Shown here one piece after another: positions 32,907 through 45,211 of a stretch of DNA of 64,000 nt (position 1 is its first letter; each line of letters opens with the position of its first letter). Below the pieces are notes generated by a model. The model saw nothing but the letters and a program-made list of their open reading frames with translations. It had not been told where the DNA came from and made no database searches. Source of the stretch: Ectocarpus siliculosus (lineage: Eukaryota > Sar > Phaeophyceae > Ectocarpales > Ectocarpaceae). The DNA lies in assembly GCA_000310025.1 (NCBI GenBank), contig FN647962.1:4603-68602 (forward strand), in the 5' to 3' direction. Both the position numbers and the translations under genes were made by a program.

Positions 32907-35100
32907 GGCGGCGCGACAAATTCAAGACAACCTCCGGCAAGGTGCGAAGACACGTGGGGGGATACCACTATCGGCTTTCTTTGATCGGAGGCTGAGGTTG
33001 CGATGAGTGGTGCACAGCAACCGGATGATGGTGATACCTGCTGCCCCGATCAAACACGCTTCCAAAGCGTGGAAACCTGTCGGCCCTTGGTGGAATACTA
33101 TCGGTCGATTCGTCGACTCCCTCTTGGTCGTTGGGATACTGTAGTATGCTCAACTTCACGACGTTCTCCACCTTGGGTCGATGATACCGCCTTGCTTCGG
33201 TACGAAGATCGGGAGATGGAGGACGGGGCAAGGGAATTGTTCGTAACGAATGTATGCACAGTGGAAGGAATGGCTGCGCATATTTAGCATTTCCATGCGG
33301 CCCAACTAAATGCTGGTACTTGCAGCTGAAAGTTAAGGAAAATAAATACACACACAGAAAGACTACCCATTCGTTCCGAATGCTCTTGAGCGAAGTCCAG
33401 AATCATTATACTTCATATCTGCCGCATAGGGAATTCCACTTGCTCAGCGGCCATAATTATTGACTTGCCACCTACGAAACAACGATGAGCTAGAGCCAGT
33501 ACAACCGGGTGACAAGCTACAAGCGGTGGACGACAAGTGTGTATGCAACAGAAGTAGTCTAATACGCTGTGCATTTCAAACAGCAACACTGGTTGGATAT
33601 TCAACTGCAAGGGAGGCAACCCCGGCATGTTCACCTTGCCCACGTTTTCTCCGGGTGACTAGCAACAGGGCGGAGGACCTTTAGAAGGTGTGCTCAGCAG
33701 TCGCAGCAGTCGCAGCAGCAGCGGTGGACCTCTCTGCTGTGCTGCTGTGAATGAGGATCGGAGAACACAGCGGATGGTACTTTTCCAGGAAGGGGGCAGG
33801 GGGGTCCGCAATTTGCAGCGGGGAATGGGTCTTCTACACGGTCCTATCTACTGCCGTGTCGTAAAATTAGTGTAGGTTTTCACGGTCACTTCTCCGCTTC
33901 TGTCTGCAAAAATACGTGCGCACCAAATGATATCGTCCGACTAGCTATTTAGGAGGGCCCCGGGGGGTCTTTCGCATAGATAGATGCTTTGGTTTAGAAC
34001 GATGGCGACGCACTTCCTTGCATTTCAGTTTGTGTTGGAAGGCTTTAAGATTAGATTTTTATTTGCCCATGCAATGTATAAGCGAATGGGTGCATGTCTC
34101 GCTTCGTGCTGTATTTTCCTCGCACCATGCGGCAGCGGAGTGTGCCCCCTTGTCCTGGGTCTCCCATTCGGAGTGGTATTGGTGTTTGGAATGTTGGTCG
34201 ACATACAGGGCGAACAAAATAGGCTCCTCCAAGAGAGTGAGCCGCATACGTGCAAAAAAATGTAGGGCAAGAAAATGCCCCAATGCCATGTCTCGATGAT
34301 GATCGAGCTAGCTTATCCGCAAATGCGCGAACTTTCTGACTTCTGATGCATAGTCTAATGTTTCGTGCTCCGTGTCGGGGATCTACATATACCACACACG
34401 TTGCACAGAGTTTGCATCGCCCCCCCCGGCTGCCTGGGCGTTACTGCTATGCATACTAGGCACGTAGGTCGTCCTTAAAGTATCTGATGCTGCTGCTCGG
34501 TTGAACACGCCGGACATACAGCAGTAGCACGCAAGGGACCCCCTGAGGAAACAAATGTAGGGTGTCTGTGGGCACCACGCTTTATGCCTTGCTTTCGTCT
34601 TGGACTATGCTTGCCAGAGAGTGAGCTCGAAAGACCCACGACAATACTATACGAATGCCGACGTCCACACAGCGTTCGCAACTTCTTCGTTGGTTGGAAG
34701 TGTAGCTCCCGCTTCAAAAGTTGTTCCACAATTCTCTGATTGGCAAGCGCTACGTCAAGGCTAAAGGGGCCAATTGCGAGAGAGCTCTAACGTAGCCTAC
34801 AAAAACGACCGAGAGGTGTGTGTAGGACACGTGAAGCGTGCACAACATCTTGTCAACGCCCAGAAAATCCTTAACCGTATCTACAAATCCGCTTGGTATC
34901 GTTTATCTCGATCTCCTGGCAGCAGAAGCAGGTGACCCACCAACAGCCAATCGAGAAAAACACATGTACAGCAGTCGTTGGGGCGCGTGGTTGCCCGCGA
35001 CAGAAACAAAACTCCTGTCGGCACAAGGCCTCAGAGCACACACCAAATGCAAGTAGGTCGAGGACACACTCCCAAGCACCACCGCAATCAAAGACGGCAC
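32907..35100. other. Intergenic stretch between two minus-strand genes
   Basis: A minus-strand stretch at about 33060-33180 (words VENVVKLSILQ, DESTDSIPPRADRF) has mild coding bias and could be an upstream exon of the unrecognised gene, but I found no phase-matched link. Otherwise I see only short chance frames. The PPR gene's 3' untranslated region and the promoter of the unrecognised gene should lie here. Confidence 0.4.
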
Positions 35101-38100
35101 TCAAACCGTCGGAGTGGTGGCTGTACGTCGCAACGGCGCTGCTGCTGCTGCTTCTGATTCTTCTGCAGCTGCCTTTTGAGCATTACGCTCGGCTCTCAGC
35201 CTAACGCGTTCGCGCGTCTGTTCCACTTCCATGAGCACCCACGCTCTCTCCTTGACCTTCTTGTCTCGGCAGGTGTTGAAAACCCACCACAGCTTCTCCC
35301 CCGTCCTTCGCAAATTCATGCCCTCGGAGCGCATCTCCTCCAGCAAGGACAGAGCCCGCTCGTGCTGCTCAGCCTTTCCACACGCCTGGTGACACGCAAT
35401 ACGAGAAGAAAGACCGAGGATGTGTGTTGACCAAAACGTCCAGCGTTTGCCACCCAACAAATACGTTTCTGCAAAAGCTCTCCTTCTTTCCCCCCCCTGA
35501 AGTTCATTCAATGTGTAGCTTCAACCCTCCAACATCTCACCTCCACCATGGTGCGAAGGTCGGCAGTGTTGGGCTTGAGCTGGTATCTTCGAGCGTCTTC
35601 CAGAAGCCGCAGCGCCGACGCCCAGTCTCCTGCCCTGCAGTACGCATCCATCGCCGCGCGGAAGCTCGACATATTCGTCGAAACTCCCGGTGCTGAACAC
35701 ATCTGGAGCAGGAGCGATGACGCCTTCTCCGCCTGCAGGGAATCCCAGAAGATGACGAGAGAGCAAAAACAAAACAAAAACGGCGATCGCGGCGGTCAGT
35801 CATTTTCTGGAACCCCTCTAGACGTATCAGGATAACCAGAAGTCCCAGAAGTAAACAACAGCCCGTTTGGGAGCAGATTGTGTTGAACATTCTTCAAGGC
35901 ATGAAGAGAGAAAGAGAGAGAGAGCACGGACAATACCTGCCACACAAGTGGGGTACAGAATAGAAAGAACTTGGAAACCACACGTGAAAAGCACCGGACT
36001 TACAACCAAAGATGGGACAACCATAGGCAGTACCAGAAGGGAATATTCTTGCAAGCGGTTTTCCAAGAGTTTTCTGGGAAGGGGAACGCATAGGCGGGGA
36101 GGGGAGGGACGACCCTTGCCTTGTCAGCCTTTGCGCACGCCCTGATGGCGGCCGTATAGCACTGCTCAGTTGGTGCGATGCCGATGTCTTTCATTTCATC
36201 GAACAGCTTCAGCGCCTGCTCCCACTTGCCAACGCTCCCGCAAGCCTTCATCTGGGTGCACGGAATCAAGGCGTTGGGACGACGGACGGGAGGGGGTGCA
36301 AAGGATACACCGGAGCGTTTCAACGTCCGTGCAGGAGAGCCGTGGAAGGTATCAGACATGCAAGCACGCATGTATCGAAAGACGTACGAGCATATGGTGG
36401 GCATCCATCCCACATACGGAGTGGCGACGAAACGCTGTGTACGACAACGGTGGGGCGAACGAGTGTCATCATCCATTCAGTGGGCTTTGGATCCATGTCC
36501 ATTTAGGTCATCAGTCCGCAGAGAGGCCGATCACTCAGATTTCAGCTCACACATAACCAAGCGAATGAGCGGCACATGTAGCAGTCGAAAACAACTCAGC
36601 ACGATAGCTATTACGACGAGGGGTTATCCTCACCGCGGTGGTGTAGGTCGTTTCCATTGGGGGTATGCCATCTCTGCGCATGTCGTCCATCACAGCCAAC
36701 GCCTCTTCCCACCGACCGGCGTCGCCGCAGGCCTTCATCGCCACCACGAAGGTGCTGCCAAGAATCGAATGGTACACATAGAATGAAGTCATTGCGTTGT
36801 TTATGGCCAAATCGTATGCTATCGATGCAGCGATACTCTTCGCCCTGTGGCGTGCTCTCGCACGGCTTTGGGTATCGCAGGCGTCCATTTCTCCGTAGCG
36901 GGGGGGATGGCCTATCGATTCGGTTCTACTTGTACCAATATCCCGTCCGCGCACGACACACATGTCGAGAATGCCTGCGCCAAGACACAGTCACGATACG
37001 TTTCTGCCCTCAAGCCAACTACGAAAACAAAACCATGCCTCGCTATCCCAATAGAGCCCTCCGTGACGGTAGCAGATATGCTATTGCTATATTTCGCCTG
37101 TAGAACTAACTGCTTCGAATTCCCTTGTTCTCCCAGCGACCTCATCCGGATATCTCAAGATTCATCCGCACGTGTTCATACTACATTCCAGCACATTTGT
37201 CCCTCCGCTCCGTCCGACCCGTTGACGCTCAACACACACCTCTCAGACCGGTTGACGCCCGAAGCCCTCATGTCTTTGAGCATCCCGAGAGTCTTTTCCC
37301 ACAGCCCGGCATCGGCGCACGCCTTAAGCGCCATCACGTTACAGCCCTCGCCGGGCTCTACCCCGCTCGAGCGCATCTCGTCCATTAGCGCCAGGGAGTG
37401 CTCCCACTTCCCCGCTTTCCCACACGCCCTTTGCGCAAAAGGAATCAATGCAGCGCATAAAGTATCATCTTTTGTGGACTGTACTCTGATGCTGTACCAC
37501 AGCTACACCCCGGTGAAGAGACGGGGGTGTCTATCATGACATGCAACTGTCTATATGGGGCAAAAACCGTCGTCTAGTCCAATCATATCGACAGGTTCGT
37601 TAACGTCGCTTGCCAAGCCGTACGTATCAAACATCGTATCCATTCCGAGCCAGCAGGAACGCCCGTCGGGGCATACAGCTCGGCTCGTCAAGACTGCCGT
37701 CGCACCCATAGGATAAGCAAACAGAACAATCTAATCAAAGCCTGCTACCCATCGATCGTATAGGAGTTTGAGGCCGTAACGACTATTTTGGGCTTGTAAC
37801 AGACCTTCCCTTTGCCGTTGGTTGGCAAACGTTAGGGGCACGAGCACTACTCTTTTAACTGTTGCTTCCGCACCTGATGGCGCAGGCATAGGCCCCCGGG
37901 TGCGGCGCGTAGCCGGCCTCTCGCATACCGTCCAGAAGGTTGAGAGCACGTTCCCAGCTCTTGGTGTTGGCGGCCGCCTTCAACTCGGACAGGAAAAATT
38001 TTTCTCCGGGAGGCGTCTCTGCCGTCAGCAAAACGCCCACCTTATCGTCGCCGTCTGCCGCTGATGATGCGACAGCGTTTGAAAATGTTGGGCTCGATGT

Positions 38101-41100
38101 GAGATTCTTCGACGTTTCTTTCAGGTAAGCTTCGCGAAGAGGTGGAAGAATGTTCTCCGAAAATCTCCGACACGACGTAGACTGAAACTTGCAATTTTCC
38201 ATTCTGAAACTACTTAGGGCTTTCGGCGGTACCTCCACCAATACAGCACTACCTGCTGGTGACGACGCAGCAGTAGTCCCCACGTGGCGGAAGGTCCCCC
38301 TGCTATTGTTTTCCGACGGGCGGGCGCCCTTCCCACCTTTCCCGCTCGTGACCCTAACAACGCTCTTCACGCGCCTTTGTCGGAAATCCCGAACTGTAAA
38401 ATCACCACCGCCACCGCCACCGCCCTTGCGTAGTTGGTCTGGCGGTCGAAGGCCTTCCTCTGGCCCGAGGTCGGCTGATCGGAGACGTTCGAGCAAGCGC
38501 CGCACTCGATCCCTTGCCTCGCCTGCCTCGCCCGGAGCTGTGGTGAGCCGGCTTGGGCGCAGGTCAAGCGGCCTCATTCCTTGGAGTTCCATTTTCTCCA
38601 GCACCCCGTGCGCGACGTCCCATTTTTGGCATCGTAAGCAGCTTGCCACTTGATCACAGTCAGTATGGATGTAGGGGGGGAGAGAGACCAGGAGGTGAAC
38701 AACGCATGGTGGAGACAGTGGACAACGATGTGTTGCAATCAGATCGCTTGTCGCACATGGGTATGTATTTCTGAAAATCTGCCTCGAAACCCATACCGAG
38801 GGTTTGCTTCACATTTCGGCAGCCAGCACAGGCAACAGCTCGTGGCAACACTGGCTACATGGCGATGCCGTAGTGGGGGGTGACTGCTGTTGGCGACGTA
38901 AACCAGCCGCTGTCCTTGCATGGACTGCACTGCATAACGTCTAGCGGAAGGTCAGCATGACGGGCGAACCGGCTTGTCGCGAGACGACAGAACATAAGCA
39001 AAACTCACATGCACAAGGGAAAGGAAGGTGAGGAACCGAGACGGCTCTTTCGGCGTTGTAGTCAGTGCATCTCGCACAAGACATTGGTGAACATAAGCAG
39101 GGGGGCCGTACTCTTATGTTTGGCATGCCTTAGCGGTTAGACCATTGACCACGCGTCCTCGAGAGGACGGGGCATTGTTCCCACAGGACCGATCACCGAT
39201 GGCCAATCGTTCCTTCCTACTTTAATTATGGGGGGTCTTGATTGCTTCTCGACTGGCTCATACTTTTCGCATAGTCAAACATGACGAAAATACGCAGAAA
39301 ACGATATATCGCGCTTAGAGACGAGGAGGTAGGAAATCAGGCATAGGCCGGCTCACCGATCGCTGTAAGCGTGAAGCGGTCGGGAGCTATACGCTCCTCC
39401 TGCATCAAAATCAGCAGCCTCAGCGCGAACTTGCACCCTTCCTCGCAAGGAGCTACAGCGGTAATGGCCGCGCTGTTGAAGACAACAAACAGAAAACACA
39501 CATGCGAAGGGAGAGAGATGCCTTGCCGTGAGTGCCGCTCAAGAGACAAGTTTTGGCCTAACAACACATGATTGGATCGATTACAAGCACGTCGAGCAAG
39601 CTACCGAAACATGTGAGGCAGCTACAGCAGTGTATCGCCGAGTGCGGAGAGAAGTGAAGACGTACGAGGCAAGAAAGGTTGATGTTACAGTAGGCATGCG
39701 AGGCAGACAGTCGCAGCTCATGGCTGTCTTCGCTGAACGTAGGCAGAAGTCAACCACTTCCGAGCCGTCCCATTCACAAAGGGGCCCTGCTTGTCAGTGC
39801 GACCCTAAGACCCCTCGATGCGCGGTGAGGCAATACAATGCGAATGCTTCTTGATTTTCTTCGACAGGGTGTGAAGCCAAATCCGATCAGTCCGGGCCCT
39901 GAAAGTTTCCGACACACCCAACGCGTCCAAGTTACTTTCCCCACCGAGGTTCAACAACTGCCGTGGAAAAATACTCACTTGAACACCCGCAGACTCAAAG
40001 GATCCCCTCGCCCCTTTGCCGCTGCCAGAAGCTCTAGAACGTTCTGCGGCTGGCGCAGGTTTCCCAGCTTCCTCAGCTCTCGCCTTAGTCGACACTCTGC
40101 AGACACGCCAGCAACTGAGTCGTGCTGCCGCCGCCGCCGCCGCTGCTGCTGCAGTTCTCCGTCGAGCTTGTCCACCGTTACGTCTGCTACTCCTGATGTT
40201 GTCCGTCTTTCGGTTGGTCGCTGGTCGGGTGTTGCCACAGTGGTCATCTGAGGCGTGAGGGCCGGGTTTATGCGGAAAGAAGTTGAGGTTGAAGCAAGGT
40301 TTGAGACGTTGAGACTCAAAAGTAGAACAGCCTCATGGTACATGAAGTACCGTAAATACGACACAAGATAGTGCACACCCTGGACCGATTTTTAAAGGTC
40401 GATTGCTCCACGACCAAGAGAATGCATAAACGGAACGGTAGATACACTTTCGGAAAGCTCTCGACGAACGGCTTCAACGCCGCCGTTTTCGGCGCTGTGA
40501 CTCTTTCTGCTGTTGAAAAATCGAGCTTTGAAAATCGGTTCAGGGGGTGTGTTATCTTGTGTCGTTATACGGTAATAGCTGTGTACACGACGGCTGTAAA
40601 CGAACTCGATCACAAAACAGCCGTCGGTCTTTATTTGCTGCTGGAGAGGAACGAAAGAGGCACCCATCACCGCAATAGCATGGCTAGAAATGAGTGTTGG
40701 GACCTTTGGCAGTTGCTCATCTTCACTTCTTGGAAATGTGCAATGTGTGCGTTCTGTGCGCTACAGCAGCATGTACAGCAGTAGACCACACTGCAAATCT
40801 CTGCTGATACACCCACGGTACAGACATTTCAATGGGGTTAGTCCGCACCATGTGTTCATGTGTTCATGTGCTGTTTTGCTGCGGATGGATGATTCTGATG
40901 TTCGAATCTCCTGGAGAATGACTCTACAACACACACCCTTACGAGGCATCAGTAGCACGGCATCCTGCCAAGCCCCAAATTAGCCTCGTGATCTCGTGAT
41001 GTGCTGCAACCCGTACGAAGCTCCTCACCGCGATGGCTGCACCTGGAGCAACCTCCCTATTGTTTACAGATTCATAAACCACACCTGGGCTGCCGAACCA

Positions 41101-41348
41101 TCTCGGTGTCTCCGATGCCGTCGGCTCCCAACAGAGGGGTACCCATCCATCCCACGAACTCTCTCTCCAAATCTGCGTGAAGACAAAAGTTGGGAGTCAA
41201 TGATGCTGCTCCTGCTCGGTGCATGCAAGAGTGCGCATGAAGGAGCCGCGCCACTCTTCAGGCCATAAGCCACAGCTCCAACAGCCGGTATCGCGACGAA
41301 ACTAAGGGGAACGGCCCCCGTGAAGCCCTTCCTGTTTCGGCGAGGCAT
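35101..41348 (-). CDS. Pentatricopeptide repeat (PPR) protein, probably organellar
   Basis: Nine exons join in phase: 41085-41348, 39979-40247, 39357-39472, 37874-38648, 37240-37428, 36634-36754, 36120-36251, 35541-35732 and 35101-35385, giving 780 residues. PPR proteins bind organellar RNA in a base-specific way and act in its processing, editing or translation. Repeats with the helix-turn-helix pattern appear as RVFNAAITAV, WERALNLLDGMREAGYAPHP, ACGKAGKWEHSLALMDEMRS, ACADAGLWEKTLGMLKDMRA, ACGDAGRWEEALAVMDDMRR, ACGSVGKWEQALKLFDEMKD, YCRAGDWASALRLLEDARRY and ACGKAEQHERALSLLEEMRS. Introns often cut within a repeat next to the conserved A-C-G. The N-terminus is basic with a hydrophobic stretch (VPLSFVAIPAVGAVAYGL), consistent with organelle import. 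Exon 4 carries about 190 residues of Ser/Gly-rich non-repeat sequence (residues about 240-430). The C-terminus is a basic coiled-coil-like tail with no SMR, DYW or E domain. The intron after 36120 uses a GC donor (AAG|GCAAGG). Confidence 0.88.
39109..39223 (-). repeat. Two-copy interspersed repeat with tRNA-like segment (copy 2)
   Basis: Second copy of the 20535-20651 repeat, in the same orientation and again beside a G run. It lacks the short TTG insertion seen in copy 1 and ends in TTCCTACTTT. It lies in an intron of the PPR gene, whereas copy 1 lies in a cystinosin intron. Confidence 0.6.
40350..40572. mobile_element. MITE, family 1, copy B
   Basis: A 223-bp element with ends CCGTAAATACGACACAAGAT and (inverted) CCGTATAACGACACAAGATA, flanked by TA on both sides (40348-40349, 40573-40574). 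The signature CACACCCTGGACCGAT near the left end pairs with ATCGGTTCAGGGGGTGTG near the right. There is no coding capacity. It sits in the first intron of the PPR gene. Confidence 0.8.
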
Positions 41349-43440
41349 TTCGCGCTCGTTTTGGCGTCCACGCACTTTCTTTTGCGCTGTCTCGCGATCT
41401 CGGACTCGGTCTATAAATGTAGCGTTGCTCTTTGGCCTGCCTTTGGCCTTGCCCAAAGGTTGAAAGTTCGCTGATGGGGAATGTATACCCCCTGTCCTTT
41501 CATTCGTGGATGATACACGGGGAGATCGAGTTGAATTTCAACGTGCCGTGTGTGTGGCACGGAAAGATCATGAGATTGCCATCCGTGGCGAGTGGCCAAT
41601 GGGGCACAATCGAAAGATCCGTGTCTGCGATGGTGCATGCGTCCGCATCGTCATTCGAATTTCCATATACTACGCATATATGCATACGATGCATTGCATG
41701 GTAAATTTGATGATTCAATACTGTTTCAGGCTCTCTGCTACTATTTACTCTATCTACCCATATACGTACGGCAGAAATGTATGTATGTGCAGTGTGTTCG
41801 ACGTGTACACTCTACATGTAGGTTTGGCCTAGTGACGTATCTCTCCTGATGACTACCGCTACAAGAGGATTGTGTTCACTGATCGAGTGTTAGATTTAAA
41901 CAAACACACAACAACATAATTGTTTGGCCCTTTCACAAGGAAGTGTGTGTGTGTGAAAACTCCGATTGAGTGCGGGGGGGTTGGCAGGCGGGGTTGGTTA
42001 TGGGTTATGGACCTCGCGTGATAACCCTATCTACGGTATGCACTTATGCTTGAATGCGGGCGAAGGGAGAGGTTTGAAGGCAACGATTGGTGTACAAATG
42101 CATACCATACACTGAACCCGCAAACCCGTCTGTATTTGCCGACAGGACCCTATACGTACGTACCTACCCGGTTATCGTCTCGCTGCATCTATCTAGCCAC
42201 GAGAAGAGAGACCGAACCGAACCGATCGGTATTGATTGGTGACGTGACCATACCCACGACGACAAGCGATTGTAACGTAAGGCATTCACACGACCGTTGT
42301 CAACCGACAAGTTCGCATGCCTGTGAGGCTACCCGGCAGGTGATGTAACCCATTCGCGGGGTGGTCGGTCATGTTTACCTGCCGGCTCTTCGTCATGAAC
42401 GATCAACCGCGCATCTCCGCTATAACTTACGCTGAACCCACGCACACGGCGCCCCGGACTCGTTGGACGAGCAAGTGTCGTGCACCCCACAAATGTCACA
42501 CTAATACTTTTGCTTTGGCAATCTAGTTCTTTGTCGTGCCAAGAACACATCTACCGATTCCAGCTACTTTTATAGTGCACCAAACCAACAATGGTTTCCA
42601 TCCCCAGTCAGTTCCATCTTCTGCATCATCTCTCCTAATCAACGCCAGCACCTGACTTTTTCTCGGATCAAGTCTAGCTCAACCGGGTCGTCCTACAAAT
42701 CTATATCCATGCAGGAAGGGTTGCCAACGGAGGCACGTTCACTCCTCCATTGACCGACCAAACGACACAAGCCACCAGACCACACAGACAGCAGTCCATC
42801 GTCCACCAAGTTGCACTATTAATAGGCTTCATGACCGTAGACAAAAACATCAGACTAATCGTCCATCCGAGGGAGAGCTTCAACAGGCCTAGCGCGGGAA
42901 AAAGGTACGGGAAAAAAAGTTAAATGCTCAACTCCAATGTTCGGTGCCACAAGCACCTCAATCCCTCACCAAGATACGCTGGACTAAACCACACCAAGCT
43001 CATGCTCTGGACAATATGATACTCCTCCGGCACGTTGTGGTCGGCTATGCAAATAGCTTTTATGCATAGTACACCCATAAACCGGTGTGATTCACTCTGC
43101 ACATTCCAATAATTCCCAACGAAGGCAAAAAAGCACAGCAGTCCTGGGCCACACAGTCTCGCAAACGTTACCATCCCCTCCCCGCCGGTGCTCCGACCAG
43201 TTAAAACCAAAATATCGGATTCAGAGTCCGTGCTACCACGTAGTGCCTGCTGTTCTGCCTGCGTCGCGACCCGAACATGGCCAATGCACAACGAGCACAC
43301 AGACAGTCGGGCAGGTGTCATCAGCAATGAGAACCTAACCTTCGAGAAGGAAAAACAATCGTAATTCCATTTTTTATCTCTCGAAATCTGACACCGGCAA
43401 TATGTACGTTCTTCCCAACTCCATGGCGTCTTCGCCTGAC

Positions 43441-43594
<154 letters not shown>

Positions 43595-43742
43595 TTTGCC
43601 TACACCAGCGGTGGCCTCATTGCCAAGGGGGCTTACTCAACTTAAATTAAAACGCAGCTGCGATATCAACATGTGAAACGGGCAAAGCAAAACGTACGTT
43701 CGTGTCATATGCATTTTAATATGTACCAAGGACGCCGTTCTT

Positions 43743-44002
43743 CAATCTACTTCTAATAGGGTACCAACGACATCACCGTCTTCGTCATTTTTTCTGGAAT
43801 TTTCCCACACTTTTTGTGATTTTCGCCTTCCCAGCACAAGCACACTTCTGACTTGAAAAACTACAGCCTCTACAATCTACTTCTAATAGGGTACCAACGA
43901 CATCACCGTCTTCGTCATTTTTTCTGGAATTTTCCCACACTTTTTGTGATTTTCGCCTTCCCAGCACAAGCACACTTCTGACTTGAAAAACTACAGCCTC
44001 TA
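43743..44002 (+). repeat. Exact 130-bp tandem duplication
   Basis: A 130-bp unit starting CAATCTACTTCTAATAGGGT at 43743 is repeated at 43873 with no difference that I can see over its whole length. Perfect identity points to a very recent duplication, or to an assembly duplication. Confidence 0.93.
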
Positions 44003-45211
44003 CGGCGGCTGCGCAGCATGTCCAAAATACGAGACATTGACACAAATAGGATGCGGGCAACAGAGGGTGCACGGAGCCGACAATACCAAGCCCGACAATT
44101 AACGCTGCGGCTGCCCATGAAACCCTTACAAACGCGAGGACCACAAGACACCCCACCCTGTGTTATTTCTTGCTTTCAACTCCCAGCAGAAACAACAGTA
44201 GATCGAGCGGCACGCAACAGCGGTCAGTCTCCGCCGGTTCGGTAAAATGTGGCCTCAGTCGAACGATGTTGTGTCATGCGGCTATTGCATGGCAAACATC
44301 GAGGCATCGACGCATCGACGACACCTTTCCGAATCAAGAATACCAACACTGGCTCCGCGCCTTTATTGCCCCAGAAAGTAGAGCTCGCATCCATCACAAT
44401 CATAGCTAGCCCCCGTCAAAGACACGACACCCAGAAGGGCCGTACTGGCTAAGCGACAACAAGACTAGCAGTGACACTCAACACAAACAAACCCAACGCA
44501 ACCGGTCAATGCCTTCTGCAGCGTGGGCCGTGGTTGGTTCGTGCCAGTGTAAACTACAAAGACCTCATGTCACCAAAACCAGCAAGGTTGAGCGGCTGTA
44601 GACACTCCTCACATTCCCCACGGATCCAGTCAGCTACAATGGTGGTTCTATACTCCGTAGGTTCATCTGGTAGGAAAAGGCCGTCCCGCCTGGCTCAATA
44701 CTTGTAATTAACTCATACGTAGTGCTGTGTCCCTTCCTGACGGCACGATCAATACGCAAATGAAACTTGGGTGAACTTGAAGTACGACACAGTTCTCTCT
44801 TCTCGGAAAGCAGAAAGAAAATGGGTCCAGGGCGGAGCTTTGCTAGCTCACTAAAGTCCGATAGCTGCGGCGTTCGGCAGCACCCCCTCAAACGCCACTG
44901 TGAGGAGAACCGACACCATCGCGAACACCTTCACGGGAGACAGAGCCTTCTCCGGAGAAGACCACGCGGCTTCTCAATCCCGAGTAGAGTCGAGGAAAAT
45001 ATAAAGAGGAAGGTGAAAACGATGGGAGAAGAGAATAAGAGGAATCCACGACAAGATGAACAGAGGAGGGAGCGAAAGCACGACAAATGCGACAAGGGAC
45101 GGCGCGAGGGAGAAACACGACAAGGCGTTCGTCAATGGGCGATGGAAGGGGCGAGACTTAAGACACGCGACAGGAGGAGCTATGCACCGGGGTCGAGAAC
45201 ACTTAAACGAC

